34,871 bases of DNA from Oscillatoriales cyanobacterium PMM_0008 (lineage in GTDB: Bacteria > Cyanobacteriota > Cyanobacteriia > Cyanobacteriales > Aerosakkonemataceae): positions 1 to 34,871 of the forward strand of contig CASBRD010000219.1 of assembly GCA_949128025.1 (NCBI GenBank), written 5' to 3'. Shown piece by piece: positions 7,499 through 16,168 of the stretch (position 1 is its first letter; every line of letters begins with the position of its first letter). A model generated the notes under the pieces. It searched no databases. It saw only the letters and a list, made by a program, of their open reading frames with translations, and was not told the origin of the DNA. The translations under genes and the position numbers were made by a program.

Positions 7499-9685
7499 GT
7501 GCCAGCAACTCTCTACAAGTATTTTAAAGTCTGTATGCTATTCCTAATCTGGGCACTTCCAGTAGCATACTGCTTCATCGCTTTTCTACCAATGCCGAAT
7601 GGAATAAGAATAGGTTTAGACCCATCTTGGCAATATGCCCTCAGTCGTGCCTCAGCAGATCAACTGATTTTTGGACGAGACATTGTGTTCACGTATGGCC
7701 CGATCGGATACCTAACTTCTGGGGCTGTATTAGATAAAAACTTTTTTTCTATAGTATCTTTTCGCTTTTTAGTATACTTTGTATTATTTGGATTGGTTTG
7801 GATAAAGTTCTTAAAGCTAAGGACAAAATTGACAAAGGCATCTCTCATTCTCAGCTTATTATTTCCTTTTATTTTTAGTAAATTATCATCAAATACGACA
7901 AATGAAATTTTATTTATATTTATAATTATTTTGTTATTTTATGATGGTATTTTTATAAGATATTGGTCTTTGGGGCTGGCAGTATTTGCCGGTCTTTGCT
8001 TGAGTTTGAAGCTGAATCTAGGAGTTACTATACTTGGTTCGCTCCTTTTATTACTGTCGGAAAAGCTTTATTCATCCCTGAAACATAAAAAAAATATAAG
8101 CTTGATAGTATTCGCCATTATAGATTCATTATTGGTAACCAACTCCGTGCTATTTATAACCTTAGATAAATCATATATAAACAGTTTTATGAAGCTGATA
8201 ATTTGTATTATTTTATCAGGAATATTTGGCTTATCAACATGGTGGGTTACCCGGCAAGTAATTAGCCGTAAAATTTTACTCACCCTGGGGGAAGTTATTA
8301 ATAGCAATCAAGTTTTAACCAGAATATTAAAGCCAAGAATTACAGGATGGTGCGTATTTTATTTTGTCTACTGTTTTTGCTTTATATTAATAATTTTTTA
8401 TTTCAATCATCCCCTTATAGACTATTTGAGAGGCGCTCTAGAAATTTCTTCTGGTTACTCCAGTGCAATGAGTTTGGTGGGCTCAAAATTGGAGCTAATA
8501 GTTGGAATTTCTGAAATGTTTTTAATCTTTGCACTTTTAATTTTAGGTAGCCGGGAATATTCCGTAGGTCTTTCCCTATCTATAGCGTTTATATTATGGA
8601 TGACTTTTAAACACGGGTTTGTTCGTCAGGATGGGCACATTATTGGGTTTATAAGTTCTACCCCTCTCCTAGTTTCTATATGTATTACTAAAGCTAAAAC
8701 ACTTCCTACAATCAAATTTTCCTTTTTAATCCATATCTACCTGTTGCTCATTATGCTAATATATGGATTTACTTCTAACCCATTTGGAAATCAGTCATTT
8801 CCCCAAGGTACAAACAGACTTGCAGACTTTGCTCCCGAACGGGTAGCTGCTAGGGTATCAGGCTTGATTAACTTGAACAAGCTGCAAGACGAAGTGAATG
8901 CCAAAAGTAAGGCCAAACTCTCTAAAATCAAACTACCAGACAGTGTAATAGAGCTAGTAAAATCTAAAGAAATAGATATTATACCTTGGGAAATTTCCTT
9001 GGTAGAAGCTAACAAACTTAACTGGAAGCCAAGACCAATATTTCAGTCATACTCTGCTTATACAGCGTTTCTTGACCACTTAAACATGAAAAGCTTATCA
9101 AAAAAACCAAGAGAATACATTTTTTATAATTTTGAGAGCATAGATGGCAGATATCCTTTTTTTGACGAACCAGAAACTTTCTTTTATCTCTTTTGCAATT
9201 ACAGAATAGCCGATAAATTTTCGGAATTTATCAATATGCCTGGGCTCTCAAAATTGATGCTATTGGCCAAACTTAATTCAAGTCAGTGTTCGACAGGTAC
9301 TTTAGCAAAGAAAACATCCCTGCCCTGGAATACTTCTCAGTCAATAGAAGTTGGTGATGGACAGGTGGTTCGTGCAGATGTTGATTTTAAATATTCTTTT
9401 TTTGGTAAAATATATAAAACTCTTTTTAGAGTACCGCCTATAAACATAGTTGTAATTGATGTGAATGGTGTGAAAAGTGAATATAGAATTGTGCCAGACA
9501 ACGCCAAAAACGGTATTATAATCAGCCACTTGCCGAAAAATCCTGATGATGCTCTATCCTTTTTTAAAGGACAGTTTCCTGTTCCAGTCAAGTCATTTAG
9601 TTTTTCGATAAGTAACTCTTTATTGTACAAAGGTGATATAGATGTAAGTTTAACTTCATATCCTGTTGCAGAAATTTTAAGATAA
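7499..9685 (+). CDS. Large polytopic membrane protein of unknown function (possibly GT-C-like)
   Basis: The 728-residue protein has about ten hydrophobic segments in residues 1-430 and a soluble C-terminal part of about 290 residues. A short loop after the first helix reads GLDPSWQYALSRA followed by GRDIVFTYGPIGYL; an acidic residue in the first extracytoplasmic loop is typical of GT-C lipid-linked sugar transferases, so a transferase role is possible but unproven. The start used is GTG 7499; ATG at 7535 (residue 13) is an alternative. The gene is clearly richer in A and T than its neighbours, as often seen in variable polysaccharide loci acquired by transfer. Downstream rhamnose genes support a role in surface glycan assembly. 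I do not recognise the family. Confidence 0.75.
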   Translation: MPATLYKYFKVCMLFLIWALPVAYCFIAFLPMPNGIRIGLDPSWQYALSRASADQLIFGRDIVFTYGPIGYLTSGAVLDKNFFSIVSFRFLVYFVLFGLVWIKFLKLRTKLTKASLILSLLFPFIFSKLSSNTTNEILFIFIIILLFYDGIFIRYWSLGLAVFAGLCLSLKLNLGVTILGSLLLLLSEKLYSSLKHKKNISLIVFAIIDSLLVTNSVLFITLDKSYINSFMKLIICIILSGIFGLSTWWVTRQVISRKILLTLGEVINSNQVLTRILKPRITGWCVFYFVYCFCFILIIFYFNHPLIDYLRGALEISSGYSSAMSLVGSKLELIVGISEMFLIFALLILGSREYSVGLSLSIAFILWMTFKHGFVRQDGHIIGFISSTPLLVSICITKAKTLPTIKFSFLIHIYLLLIMLIYGFTSNPFGNQSFPQGTNRLADFAPERVAARVSGLINLNKLQDEVNAKSKAKLSKIKLPDSVIELVKSKEIDIIPWEISLVEANKLNWKPRPIFQSYSAYTAFLDHLNMKSLSKKPREYIFYNFESIDGRYPFFDEPETFFYLFCNYRIADKFSEFINMPGLSKLMLLAKLNSSQCSTGTLAKKTSLPWNTSQSIEVGDGQVVRADVDFKYSFFGKIYKTLFRVPPINIVVIDVNGVKSEYRIVPDNAKNGIIISHLPKNPDDALSFFKGQFPVPVKSFSFSISNSLLYKGDIDVSLTSYPVAEILR

Positions 9686-9737
9686 AGAGAGCAAGTATTT
9701 TCCAACTAATGTAGTTTTCATTTAGGAGTATAAACGA

Positions 9738-10037
9738 ATGCGAAAAAATCCTGAAGGGGCGATCTTTGTTTTTATTGTTGTCTACTCTGCTGTTTTTATA
9801 GGACAATTGATTATAAAGTTAGGATGGAGCATCGGTTTTATGGCTTATACAAGAACAAAAAGGGAGGAGGTTGCCAAAATAACGAAAAAAGACAGATACT
9901 TTATGTCAGGCTGGCAAAAATCATTTTCTGCAAGTAAACTGCCAAAGGGCCAGGTAAAAATAAATGCTTGGGCATTTGACACGAACACGGGAAAAGCTTT
10001 TAAGTTAAACGGTACTCACATATTGCAAAGTCAATGA
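9738..10037 (+). CDS. Small one-helix membrane protein, unknown
   Basis: The 99-residue protein has one N-terminal membrane helix (AIFVFIVVYSAVFIGQLIIK, about 8-27) and a basic soluble tail. AGGAG lies seven bases before the ATG, a good ribosome binding site. Its end overlaps the rfbC start by four bases (ATGA), so the two are likely translated together. The tail sentence INAWAFDTNTGKAFKLNG resembles nothing I can name. Placement between the large membrane protein and the dTDP-rhamnose genes suggests a part in the same surface-sugar locus; this is inference. Confidence 0.65.
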   Translation: MRKNPEGAIFVFIVVYSAVFIGQLIIKLGWSIGFMAYTRTKREEVAKITKKDRYFMSGWQKSFSASKLPKGQVKINAWAFDTNTGKAFKLNGTHILQSQ

Positions 10038-10579
10038 AAGTTGTCAACACTGAAATTTCCGATGTTTTGCTGATTGAACCGCAAGTATTTGGCGATGCGC
10101 GTGGTTTTTTCTTTGAAAGTTACAATGAGCGATCGTTTGCCGATAAAATAGGCGTAACGGCACATTTAGTCCAAGACAATCACTCTCGTTCTAGCCAAAA
10201 GGTTCTGCGTGGCTTACACTATCAGATTCAACAGCCGCAAGGAAAATTAGTGCGGGTGGTAATGGGTGAGATATTTGATGTGGCGGTGGATATAAGAGAA
10301 AGTTCGCCTACGTTTGGGCAATGGGTCGGTTATCTGCTGAGTGCTGAAAACAAACGCCAACTGTGGATTCCAGCCGGTTTTGCCCACGGCTTTTTGGTTG
10401 TTTCGGAAGTTGCTGAGGTGTTGTACAAAACTACTGACTACTATGCTCCGCAGCACGAAAGGTGTATTCTGTGGAATGACCCGGATTTGGCGATCGCATG
10501 GCCCATAGAAGCAACTCCAATATTATCCGCCAAAGACCAAGCTGGTAAACCATTCAAAACAGCAGAAGTATTTCCATAA
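10034..10579 (+). CDS. rfbC: dTDP-4-dehydrorhamnose 3,5-epimerase
   Basis: RfbC/RmlC converts dTDP-4-keto-6-deoxyglucose to dTDP-4-keto-L-rhamnose in the cytoplasm, the third step of dTDP-L-rhamnose synthesis. At 181 residues the length is normal for the family. The hallmark residues are visible: FGDARGFFFESYN near the N-terminus, catalytic His62 in RGLHYQ, Lys71, the FAHGF motif (116-120) and Tyr131 in YKTTDYY. The start overlaps the preceding stop as ATGA, and the stop overlaps the next start by one base, so translation of this block is tightly coupled. Confidence 0.97.
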   Translation: MKVVNTEISDVLLIEPQVFGDARGFFFESYNERSFADKIGVTAHLVQDNHSRSSQKVLRGLHYQIQQPQGKLVRVVMGEIFDVAVDIRESSPTFGQWVGYLLSAENKRQLWIPAGFAHGFLVVSEVAEVLYKTTDYYAPQHERCILWNDPDLAIAWPIEATPILSAKDQAGKPFKTAEVFP

Positions 10580-11460
10580 TGCGAATCTTAGTAACAGGCA
10601 TCGCCGGACAGTTGGGAAATGAATTGCAGCAGACTCTTATGCCTGTGGCTGAAGTAATTGGTTTAGGAAGGGAAAAGTTGGATTTAACGCTGCCAGACGC
10701 TATTCGTCAGGTTATAAATGAAGTAAAACCCGACGTTGTTGTGAATGCGGCAGCATATACGGCGGTGGATAAAGCGGAAAGCGAACCAGAATTGGCTGAT
10801 CAAATAAATGCGATCGCACCCGCTATCATAGCCCACGAATGTCAAAAGTTGGGCGTACCCCTGATTCATATTTCCACCGATTACGTCTTTGACGGTAGCC
10901 AAAGCCACCCTTACCGGGAAAGCGACGCCACCAATGCCCTAAGTGTCTACGGCAAATCCAAACTCGAAGGCGAGATAGCAATTCAAAAAACCTGCGACAA
11001 TTATATTATCCTGAGAACTGCTTGGGTTTATGGCGTTGGCGGTAAAGGAAATTTTGTCAAAACTATGCTGAGATTAGGGGCACAACGCGAAGAACTTCGA
11101 GTAGTTGCAGATCAGATTGGTAGCCCCACCTGTACAGCAGATTTGGCAAGTGCAATTGCACAACTGATTCCTCGATTTACTCCAGAAATTGTCGGAATCT
11201 ACAATTATACAAATAGTGGCGTTGCCAGCTGGTACGACTTTGCCGTTACTATATTTGAAGAAGCAAAACAGTTAGGCTGGGATTTGAAAGTTCAGCGGGT
11301 AATTCCGATTACAACAGCTGAATATCCCACCCCAGCGCGTCGCCCTGCCTATTCTGTTCTATCCTGTGCCAAAATATCAGCAGTCCTGGGAACTTATCCC
11401 CCGCACTGGCGACAGGGATTAAGAAAGATGTTAGCCGAACTCTATACTTGTAGTTTATGA
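10579..11460 (+). CDS. rfbD: dTDP-4-dehydrorhamnose reductase
   Basis: RfbD/RmlD reduces dTDP-4-keto-L-rhamnose to dTDP-L-rhamnose with NAD(P)H, the last step of the pathway. The 293-residue protein has the nucleotide-binding GIAGQLG motif (7-13), NAAAYTAVDKAE (56-67), the ISTDYVFDG strand (98-106) and the short-chain dehydrogenase pair Tyr124/Lys128 in YGKSK. Length and domain order are normal. The ATG shares one base with the rfbC stop, and the stop overlaps the rfbA start as ATGA. Confidence 0.97.
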   Translation: MRILVTGIAGQLGNELQQTLMPVAEVIGLGREKLDLTLPDAIRQVINEVKPDVVVNAAAYTAVDKAESEPELADQINAIAPAIIAHECQKLGVPLIHISTDYVFDGSQSHPYRESDATNALSVYGKSKLEGEIAIQKTCDNYIILRTAWVYGVGGKGNFVKTMLRLGAQREELRVVADQIGSPTCTADLASAIAQLIPRFTPEIVGIYNYTNSGVASWYDFAVTIFEEAKQLGWDLKVQRVIPITTAEYPTPARRPAYSVLSCAKISAVLGTYPPHWRQGLRKMLAELYTCSL

Positions 11461-12533
11461 AAGCATTAATTCTCTCCGGCGGTAAAGGAACTCGTTTGCG
11501 ACCCCTCACTTACACGGGGGCGAAGCAACTCGTTCCCGTCGCCAATAAGCCAATTCTTTGGTATGGGATTGAAGGGATTGTCGCCGCTGGTATTACGGAT
11601 ATTGGGATTATTATTAGCCCCGAAACTGGGGAGGAAGTTAAAGCTAAGACGGGAAATGGCGATCGCTTCGGTGCTAAAATTACTTACATCCTGCAAGACC
11701 AACCCGCCGGTTTAGCCCACGCCGTCAAAGTTGCCCAGCCTTTTTTGGGAGATTCGCCCTTTATTATGTATCTGGGCGACAACTTGATTCAAAGCGATTT
11801 GGGTGTATTTTTAGACAACTTTAAAAGCCAGCAGACAGATGCTTTAATTTTGCTGCGGCAAGTGTCTAATCCAAGTGCGTTTGGTGTTGCCAAAGTTGAT
11901 GAAAATGGGCGAGTTTTGCAGTTGGTGGAAAAACCAAAAGTTCCCCCTTCCAATTTAGCACTGGTGGGAATTTACTTTTTTTCTACTGCGATTCATGATG
12001 CGATCGCTGCTATCCAACCCTCCGCCCGTGGCGAACTGGAAATTACCGATGCTATCCAATGTTTGATCGATCGGCAAAAAAAAGTTGAAGCTTGTCAACT
12101 AGAAGGTTGGTGGTTAGACACCGGCAAAAAAGATGATTTGCTGGAAGCAAACCGAATTATTCTTGATACCACCTGTCTGACAAAATCTGTCCTTGGTGAA
12201 GTAGACGATCGCAGTCAGGTAATTGGGCGAGTGCAAATTGGTGACGGTACTAAATTGATTAACTGTACTATTCGCGGCCCCGTTATTATTGGTAGCAACT
12301 GCTATTTAGAACATTGTTTTATTGGCCCTTACAGTAGCATTGGCGATCGTGTCACCTTGATTGATGTTGAACTCGATCATAGCGTGATTTTGCAGAGTGC
12401 TAAAGTTGTAGGCATTCATCAACGAATTGTGGATAGCGTGATTGGGCAACGGGCCCAGTTAACTGTTGCCCCACAACGTCCGAAAGCCTTGCGTTTTATG
12501 ATTGGCGATGACAGTCAAATTGAACTAGCGTGA
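11457..12533 (+). CDS. rfbA: Glucose-1-phosphate thymidylyltransferase, long form
   Basis: RfbA/RmlA joins dTTP and glucose-1-phosphate to form dTDP-glucose, the first step to dTDP-rhamnose. The nucleotidyltransferase signature LSGGKGTRLRPLT (6-18) and KQLVPVANKPI are intact, as is YLGDNL. At 358 residues it is the long form: after residue 240 there is a hexapeptide-like left-handed beta-helix tail (GDGTKLINCTIRGPVIIG). This long form is common in cyanobacteria and archaea, while the enterobacterial RmlA has about 290 residues. Overlaps with rfbD (ATGA) and with the next gene (GTGA) place it in one operon. The dehydratase rfbB is not in the window. Confidence 0.95.
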   Translation: MKALILSGGKGTRLRPLTYTGAKQLVPVANKPILWYGIEGIVAAGITDIGIIISPETGEEVKAKTGNGDRFGAKITYILQDQPAGLAHAVKVAQPFLGDSPFIMYLGDNLIQSDLGVFLDNFKSQQTDALILLRQVSNPSAFGVAKVDENGRVLQLVEKPKVPPSNLALVGIYFFSTAIHDAIAAIQPSARGELEITDAIQCLIDRQKKVEACQLEGWWLDTGKKDDLLEANRIILDTTCLTKSVLGEVDDRSQVIGRVQIGDGTKLINCTIRGPVIIGSNCYLEHCFIGPYSSIGDRVTLIDVELDHSVILQSAKVVGIHQRIVDSVIGQRAQLTVAPQRPKALRFMIGDDSQIELA

Positions 12534-13414
12534 TTTACTTTGTCATAGTTAACTATTATTCCAGTGATTTCATCGCTAGTTTAATTAGATCAATTCAAGC
12601 AAGCAAAGGTGTTCCATACACAATTATCATTATCAATAACTCCCCAGATGATGTCTCTATCCATCATCTGGAAGGTGATGATATCCTCATTCTTGAAGCT
12701 GGGAGTAACCTGGGTTTTGGTCAAGCTTGCAACTTAGGATTAAATTGGATTTATACTCAAGATACCCAGGCAATTGTGTGGATTATTAATCCAGATACCT
12801 ACCTACTCCCAGACGTTTTGGAGAAAGTACCGACATTTTTTGCGTCGCATCCCGAACTTTCAATTGTCGGCACGATCGTTTACACGCCAACTGGTGAAAT
12901 TTGGTTTGCTGGAGGTGAATTTATTCCCGAAAAGGGAGAAATTCGAGCCAAAAAGATCTATAGTAATTCTGGATCTAGCTATTTAGAAACTCCCTGGATC
13001 AGCGGATGTAGTCTATTAATTAATTTTAAGAAATTTGATATATGTCCTCAGTTCGATCGAGATTACTTTCTATATTACGAAGATTTTGATTTTTGCCGAC
13101 GCTATGCCAGTCTGGGACATTTAATTGTAATTACCCATCAAATGGGCGTGGTTCACGAAGTTTCGGCAATCACCAGCAAAAATCTGGCTGCAAAATTTAA
13201 GTACAGCACATATAGTTATTTATTAACGATTGAACGGTATAGTAGTAAAATTATTTTAACGGTCAGATTCACTCGTTTGTTTTTAAATGCAATATACTTA
13301 ATTACAGTCAAACCGCAAGTTGCTTTTGGTAAACTGCATGGGGTGTGGCTTTATTTGAGGAGAGTACTTAGAATCTCTCAGAAACCCGGTTTCTCAAAGA
13401 AACCCGGTTTCTAG
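12530..13414 (+). CDS. Family 2 glycosyltransferase (rhamnosyltransferase-like)
   Basis: The 294-residue protein is a GT-A transferase of the WbbL-like group: it starts with the FVIVNYYSSDFI strand, has IIINNSPDD and SNLGFGQACNLGL, the metal-site equivalent NPDTYL (about 87-92) and the acceptor-side FDRDYFLYYEDFDFCRR. It likely moves rhamnose from the dTDP-rhamnose made by its neighbours to a surface glycan; the sugar is inferred from context. GTG at 12530 overlaps the rfbA stop as GTGA. The last residues, SQKPGFSKKPGF, are encoded by two copies of a dispersed repeat (AGAAACCCGGTTTCT), and the stop codon lies at the end of the second copy, so the natural C-terminus has been replaced or extended by repeat DNA. 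Confidence 0.88.
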   Translation: MIYFVIVNYYSSDFIASLIRSIQASKGVPYTIIIINNSPDDVSIHHLEGDDILILEAGSNLGFGQACNLGLNWIYTQDTQAIVWIINPDTYLLPDVLEKVPTFFASHPELSIVGTIVYTPTGEIWFAGGEFIPEKGEIRAKKIYSNSGSSYLETPWISGCSLLINFKKFDICPQFDRDYFLYYEDFDFCRRYASLGHLIVITHQMGVVHEVSAITSKNLAAKFKYSTYSYLLTIERYSSKIILTVRFTRLFLNAIYLITVKPQVAFGKLHGVWLYLRRVLRISQKPGFSKKPGF

Positions 13415-13450
13415 AGGACTTAGAATCTCTCAGAAACCCGGTTTCTCAAA
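13366..13450. repeat. Direct repeats containing AGAAACCCGGTTTCT
   Basis: A 33-base unit beginning ACTTAGAATCTCTC occurs at 13366-13398 and again at 13418-13450. Each contains the near-palindrome AGAAACCCGGTTTCT (13380-13394 and 13432-13446), with a further copy at 13398-13412. A variant with CGCG in the centre lies at 13578-13592, and another full copy is at 33900-33914. Confidence 0.9.
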
Positions 13451-13451
13451 C

Positions 13452-13572
13452 AATACCTTCGCCAAACCGAAAAATGGACGCGCTTTGTAGGTTGGGTTGA
13501 GGCACGAAACCCAACAATTGCGTTGGGTTTCGCTTCACTCAACCCAACCTACAAAGAAATGGCGAAGGTATT
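13452..13572. repeat. 121-base inverted-repeat element (possible MITE)
   Basis: The ends AATACCTTCGCC (13452-13463) and GGCGAAGGTATT (13561-13572) are exact inverted repeats. Inside, TTTGTAGGTTGGGTTGA (13484-13500) pairs with its complement at 13539-13555, and CGAAACCCAAC (13505-13515) with GTTGGGTTTCG (13522-13532). The element can fold almost end to end and sits within an array of AGAAACC repeats, which suggests insertion there. The TAGGTTGGGTT core recurs in the elements at 23907, 25998 and 30669. Confidence 0.8.
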
Positions 13573-13621
13573 TTCAAAGAAACCGCGTTTCTAAAACCGT
13601 ACTTCAACCTTGTTGAATCGA

Positions 13622-14683
13622 ATGCTATTAAATCTTGCTTTTTTGATGTCTAAACCAACGGGTATTAGTACTTACGCAGTCAATCTATTTCCTCACCTTC
13701 AATTCCTCAATCCGACTTTATTGGTTTCCCAAAAGATAGATAACTTTACCTGCTACCCAATCCCGCCAAATTTAACGGCAGAACAGGGGACAAAAGGACA
13801 CTTATCCCGCCTTTTGTGGACGCAGTTCCAGCTGCCCAAAATTTACCAAAAGCTGAAATCGAATCTTTTATTTTCTCCTCTTCCGGAAGCGCCTTTATAT
13901 TCTGGTTGCCGATATGTAGTGACGGTTCACGACTTGATTCCGCTGCGTTTTCCCAAGCAATTTTCGCCCTTAACTAGCTACAATCGATATTTCCTTCCCT
14001 TAGTGTTGTCACAAGCACAGCATATTATTTGCGATTCAGAATCAACGGCGAAGGATCTTACTAATTTTTTCGACATTCCATCTGAGAAAGTTACGGCTGT
14101 TTTGTTAGCACATGACGAGAATAATTTTCGATTTTTAGACTTGCCGAATCGCAATTATTTTCTGTACATAGGCAGACACGACCCCTACAAAAATCTGCGG
14201 CGAGTGATTGCAGCTTTTGCTGCTTTGCCTAACTGCTGTGATTGCGAATTGTGGATAGCTGGATCGTTTGACAAACGCTTCACTCCGCTTTTGAAGGCAT
14301 CTGTAGAACAATTGAATATAAGCGATCGAGTGAAATTTTTGGAGTATGTTCCTTATGGTGAATTGCCTATAATAATAAATCAGGCGATCGCACTCGTTTT
14401 TCCCAGCCTTTGGGAAGGATTTGGACTGCCGGTTTTGGAAGCAATGGCTTGCGGTACTCCGGTAATTACTTCTAATATTTCTTCTTTGCCAGAAGCGGCT
14501 GGTGATGCGGCTATTTTAGTCAATCCATATAATGTTGGAGAAATCACAGAGGCGATGCAAGCTGTGGCTAATGATGCGGGATTGCGATCGCACTTACGTC
14601 AAGCGGGGATTGCTAGATCCAAACTATTCAGTTGGGAAAAAACGGGACTGGCTACCGCTGGGGTGCTACAGCGATATCTGTAA
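13622..14683 (+). CDS. Family 4 glycosyltransferase
   Basis: The protein (353 residues from the ATG; a TTG at 13610 would add four) is a GT-B retaining transferase. It opens with [19 protein letters not shown], has VTVHDLIP in the N-terminal half, the donor-site [11 protein letters not shown] and the GT4 motif E-x7-E in [21 protein letters not shown], followed by [11 protein letters not shown]. These mark the family clearly, but not the sugar. It follows the rhamnose operon after a 200-base repeat block, so it belongs to the same polysaccharide locus but may be expressed separately. I prefer the ATG because [14 protein letters not shown] gives the compact start usual for this group. Confidence 0.9.
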   Translation: MLLNLAFLMSKPTGISTYAVNLFPHLQFLNPTLLVSQKIDNFTCYPIPPNLTAEQGTKGHLSRLLWTQFQLPKIYQKLKSNLLFSPLPEAPLYSGCRYVVTVHDLIPLRFPKQFSPLTSYNRYFLPLVLSQAQHIICDSESTAKDLTNFFDIPSEKVTAVLLAHDENNFRFLDLPNRNYFLYIGRHDPYKNLRRVIAAFAALPNCCDCELWIAGSFDKRFTPLLKASVEQLNISDRVKFLEYVPYGELPIIINQAIALVFPSLWEGFGLPVLEAMACGTPVITSNISSLPEAAGDAAILVNPYNVGEITEAMQAVANDAGLRSHLRQAGIARSKLFSWEKTGLATAGVLQRYL

Positions 14684-14763
14684 CAGGAGTTAGATCAATA
14701 TATAGCCGCTTTTTTTTGCTAGTCTTTCTATACCCAAAGTTACATTCAAGCGTCATTTTAATT

Positions 14764-14781
14764 CTTCCCTGGGGGGGAAGA
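14764..14781 (+). other. Small hairpin after the glycosyltransferase gene
   Basis: CTTCCC pairs with GGGAAG around a G-rich loop, 80 bases after the stop at 14683. It has no following T-run, so it is only a possible transcription end. Confidence 0.25.
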
Positions 14782-14847
14782 CTGCTTTATCAGTTAATAC
14801 TAAATTATCAAAAGATTAGTAGATACCGATAAAAGGAAGCAAGTATT

Positions 14848-15345
14848 ATGAGTAACGAACCTGATGCAAACCGCGACCCGCTTTCTGGCGAAACAGGGGC
14901 TCATCCAGTAGGGACGGGGATTGGTGCAGCAGGCGCTGGTGCTGTGGGTGCGGCGATCGGCGGTGCGATCGGTGGCCCTGTTGGCGCGGCTGTTGGTATT
15001 GCGGTAGGATCGGTGGTTGGCGGTTTGGCTGGTAAGAGTGTCGCCGAATCGATCGATCCCACAGTAGAGGATAGTTACTGGCGCGATCGCTACGTCTCTG
15101 AGCCTTACGTTGAGCCCGGTCTGGGTTATGATGACTATGAACCGGCCTATCGCACTGGCTATGAAGGTTACAGCCTCTACTCCGGCAAAACCTACGATGA
15201 GATCGAGCCGCATCTACAGCGTGACTACGAAACGAAGCGTGGCGGGTCAAATTTAAATTGGGAAAAGGCTAAACACGCCACTCGTGCTGCTTGGGATAAG
15301 GTTGAACGCACTATTCCTGGCGACATCGATAAGGATGGAAAGTAG
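14848..15345 (+). CDS. Glycine-zipper protein, conserved hypothetical
   Basis: Residues about 20-72 are a Gly/Ala-rich stretch (GAAGAGAVGAAIGGAIGG, then AVGIAVGSVVGGLAGK) with small residues every fourth position, a glycine zipper expected to form a membrane or oligomerising hairpin. The C-terminal part is charged and Tyr-rich (TGYEGYSLYSGKTYDEIEP, then RAAWDKVERTIPG), a pattern seen in conserved bacterial proteins of unknown role. AAAGGAAG lies upstream of the ATG at suitable spacing. There is no signal peptide at the extreme N-terminus. Function is unknown; a stress or envelope role would be a guess. Confidence 0.85.
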   Translation: MSNEPDANRDPLSGETGAHPVGTGIGAAGAGAVGAAIGGAIGGPVGAAVGIAVGSVVGGLAGKSVAESIDPTVEDSYWRDRYVSEPYVEPGLGYDDYEPAYRTGYEGYSLYSGKTYDEIEPHLQRDYETKRGGSNLNWEKAKHATRAAWDKVERTIPGDIDKDGK

Positions 15346-15353
15346 CAATCAGT

Positions 15354-15590
15354 TGTAGGATGCGTTAACGACAAACGCATCTAAATAAACTGTTGAGGGT
15401 GCGTTAGGCTACCAGTCTAAGCCGGGACAGTGGAACCCTTGCCCCAGCCCCCAGCCCCCAGCCCCTCCCCGCAACAAGGAGGGGAGTATTTCTCCCCCCT
15501 CTCCGAGGTCGGAGAGGGGGGTTAGGGGGGTGAGGTTTGTCCGGGCGATAGTTGGTAGCCGTGCGTTACACTGCGTTAACGCACCCTACA
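15354..15590. repeat. Composite intergenic repeat with strong GC hairpin
   Basis: The outer arms TGTAGGATGCGTTAACG (15354-15370) and CGTTAACGCACCCTACA (15574-15590) are inverted with one mismatch. A second imperfect pair lies inside (GTTAGGCTACCA near 15411 against TGGTAGCCGTGCG near 15553). The centre has CCCCAGC heptamers (about 15440-15463) and a hairpin with 13-base perfect arms at 15494-15506 and 15509-15521, made of C6/G6 blocks. It looks like repeats inserted within repeats, and it fills the whole gap between the glycine-zipper gene and the next gene. Confidence 0.8.
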
Positions 15591-15954
15591 AAAGTTTTTT
15601 AGGGGGTGATATCTGGGAAGTTACAGAAGCGGAACTTTGCTGAATGGCATTTTGTAAGGCTTGTTTGTTGAGTTGGTAGTCTGAAGAATTGACATCACCA
15701 ACATTACTGTCTGAAACTCTATTAAAATTGGTGCCAGAACTCAAGTGATTATTGAGGATATCGAGTTGAGCGTCGAGGATTTTCGGGCGTTTTTCGTACC
15801 AAGCTGCGATCGCGAGCGAGAGTTTTTCGATATCATCTGGTAACGAGTCGATTAACTTAGTTAAGCTAGCGATATCTTGAGGAGTAAATAAGCGCGATCG
15901 CTTATCGTTTAATAATTCAATGAAAGCTTCCAGATTTTGTTCGTCAAATGACAT
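15586..15954 (-). CDS. Conserved hypothetical protein, 122 aa
   Basis: The protein starts MSFDEQNLEAFIELLNDKRSR and is helical and acidic in its first 70 residues, with a Ser/Asn-rich low-complexity tail. There is no signal peptide, membrane helix or known motif. TAGGAG lies eight bases before the ATG, a good ribosome binding site that supports a real gene. Its stop codon (TAG, from CTA at 15586-15588) falls inside the outer arm of the composite repeat, so the C-terminal end may have been set by repeat insertion. Function unknown. Confidence 0.65.
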   Translation of the reverse strand: MSFDEQNLEAFIELLNDKRSRLFTPQDIASLTKLIDSLPDDIEKLSLAIAAWYEKRPKILDAQLDILNNHLSSGTNFNRVSDSNVGDVNSSDYQLNKQALQNAIQQSSASVTSQISPPKKLL

Positions 15955-16168
15955 GATTTAGACTCCTATCGATCGAATTTTGATGCAATACTTAAGTTGA
16001 TGCCACTTGCTAGAATAGACATTTGATTAGCATCCAGAAACTATAGTTGACAACTAGGAGCGTATTTCACACTCCGGTAAAATATTCTTGTAGGGGGCGA
16101 AGCATTTGCGCCAATAGCCTTTGGATATTAAGCGGGATTGATATTCGCAAATGCTTCGCCCTATAATA

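Noticed and set aside
9337-9806. Three overlapping minus-strand frames at the end of the 728-residue protein gene
   Set aside because: The AT-rich DNA opens many frames by chance; the plus-strand frame is continuous and has coherent topology.
14632-14832. Plus-strand 66-codon frame overlapping the end of the family 4 glycosyltransferase gene
   Set aside because: It starts within a well-supported gene in another frame and lacks a ribosome binding site.
14800-15213. Minus-strand frames opposite the glycine-zipper gene
   Set aside because: They mirror a compositionally biased gene and give Arg/Ser/Thr-rich low-complexity proteins; the plus-strand frame has the ribosome binding site.
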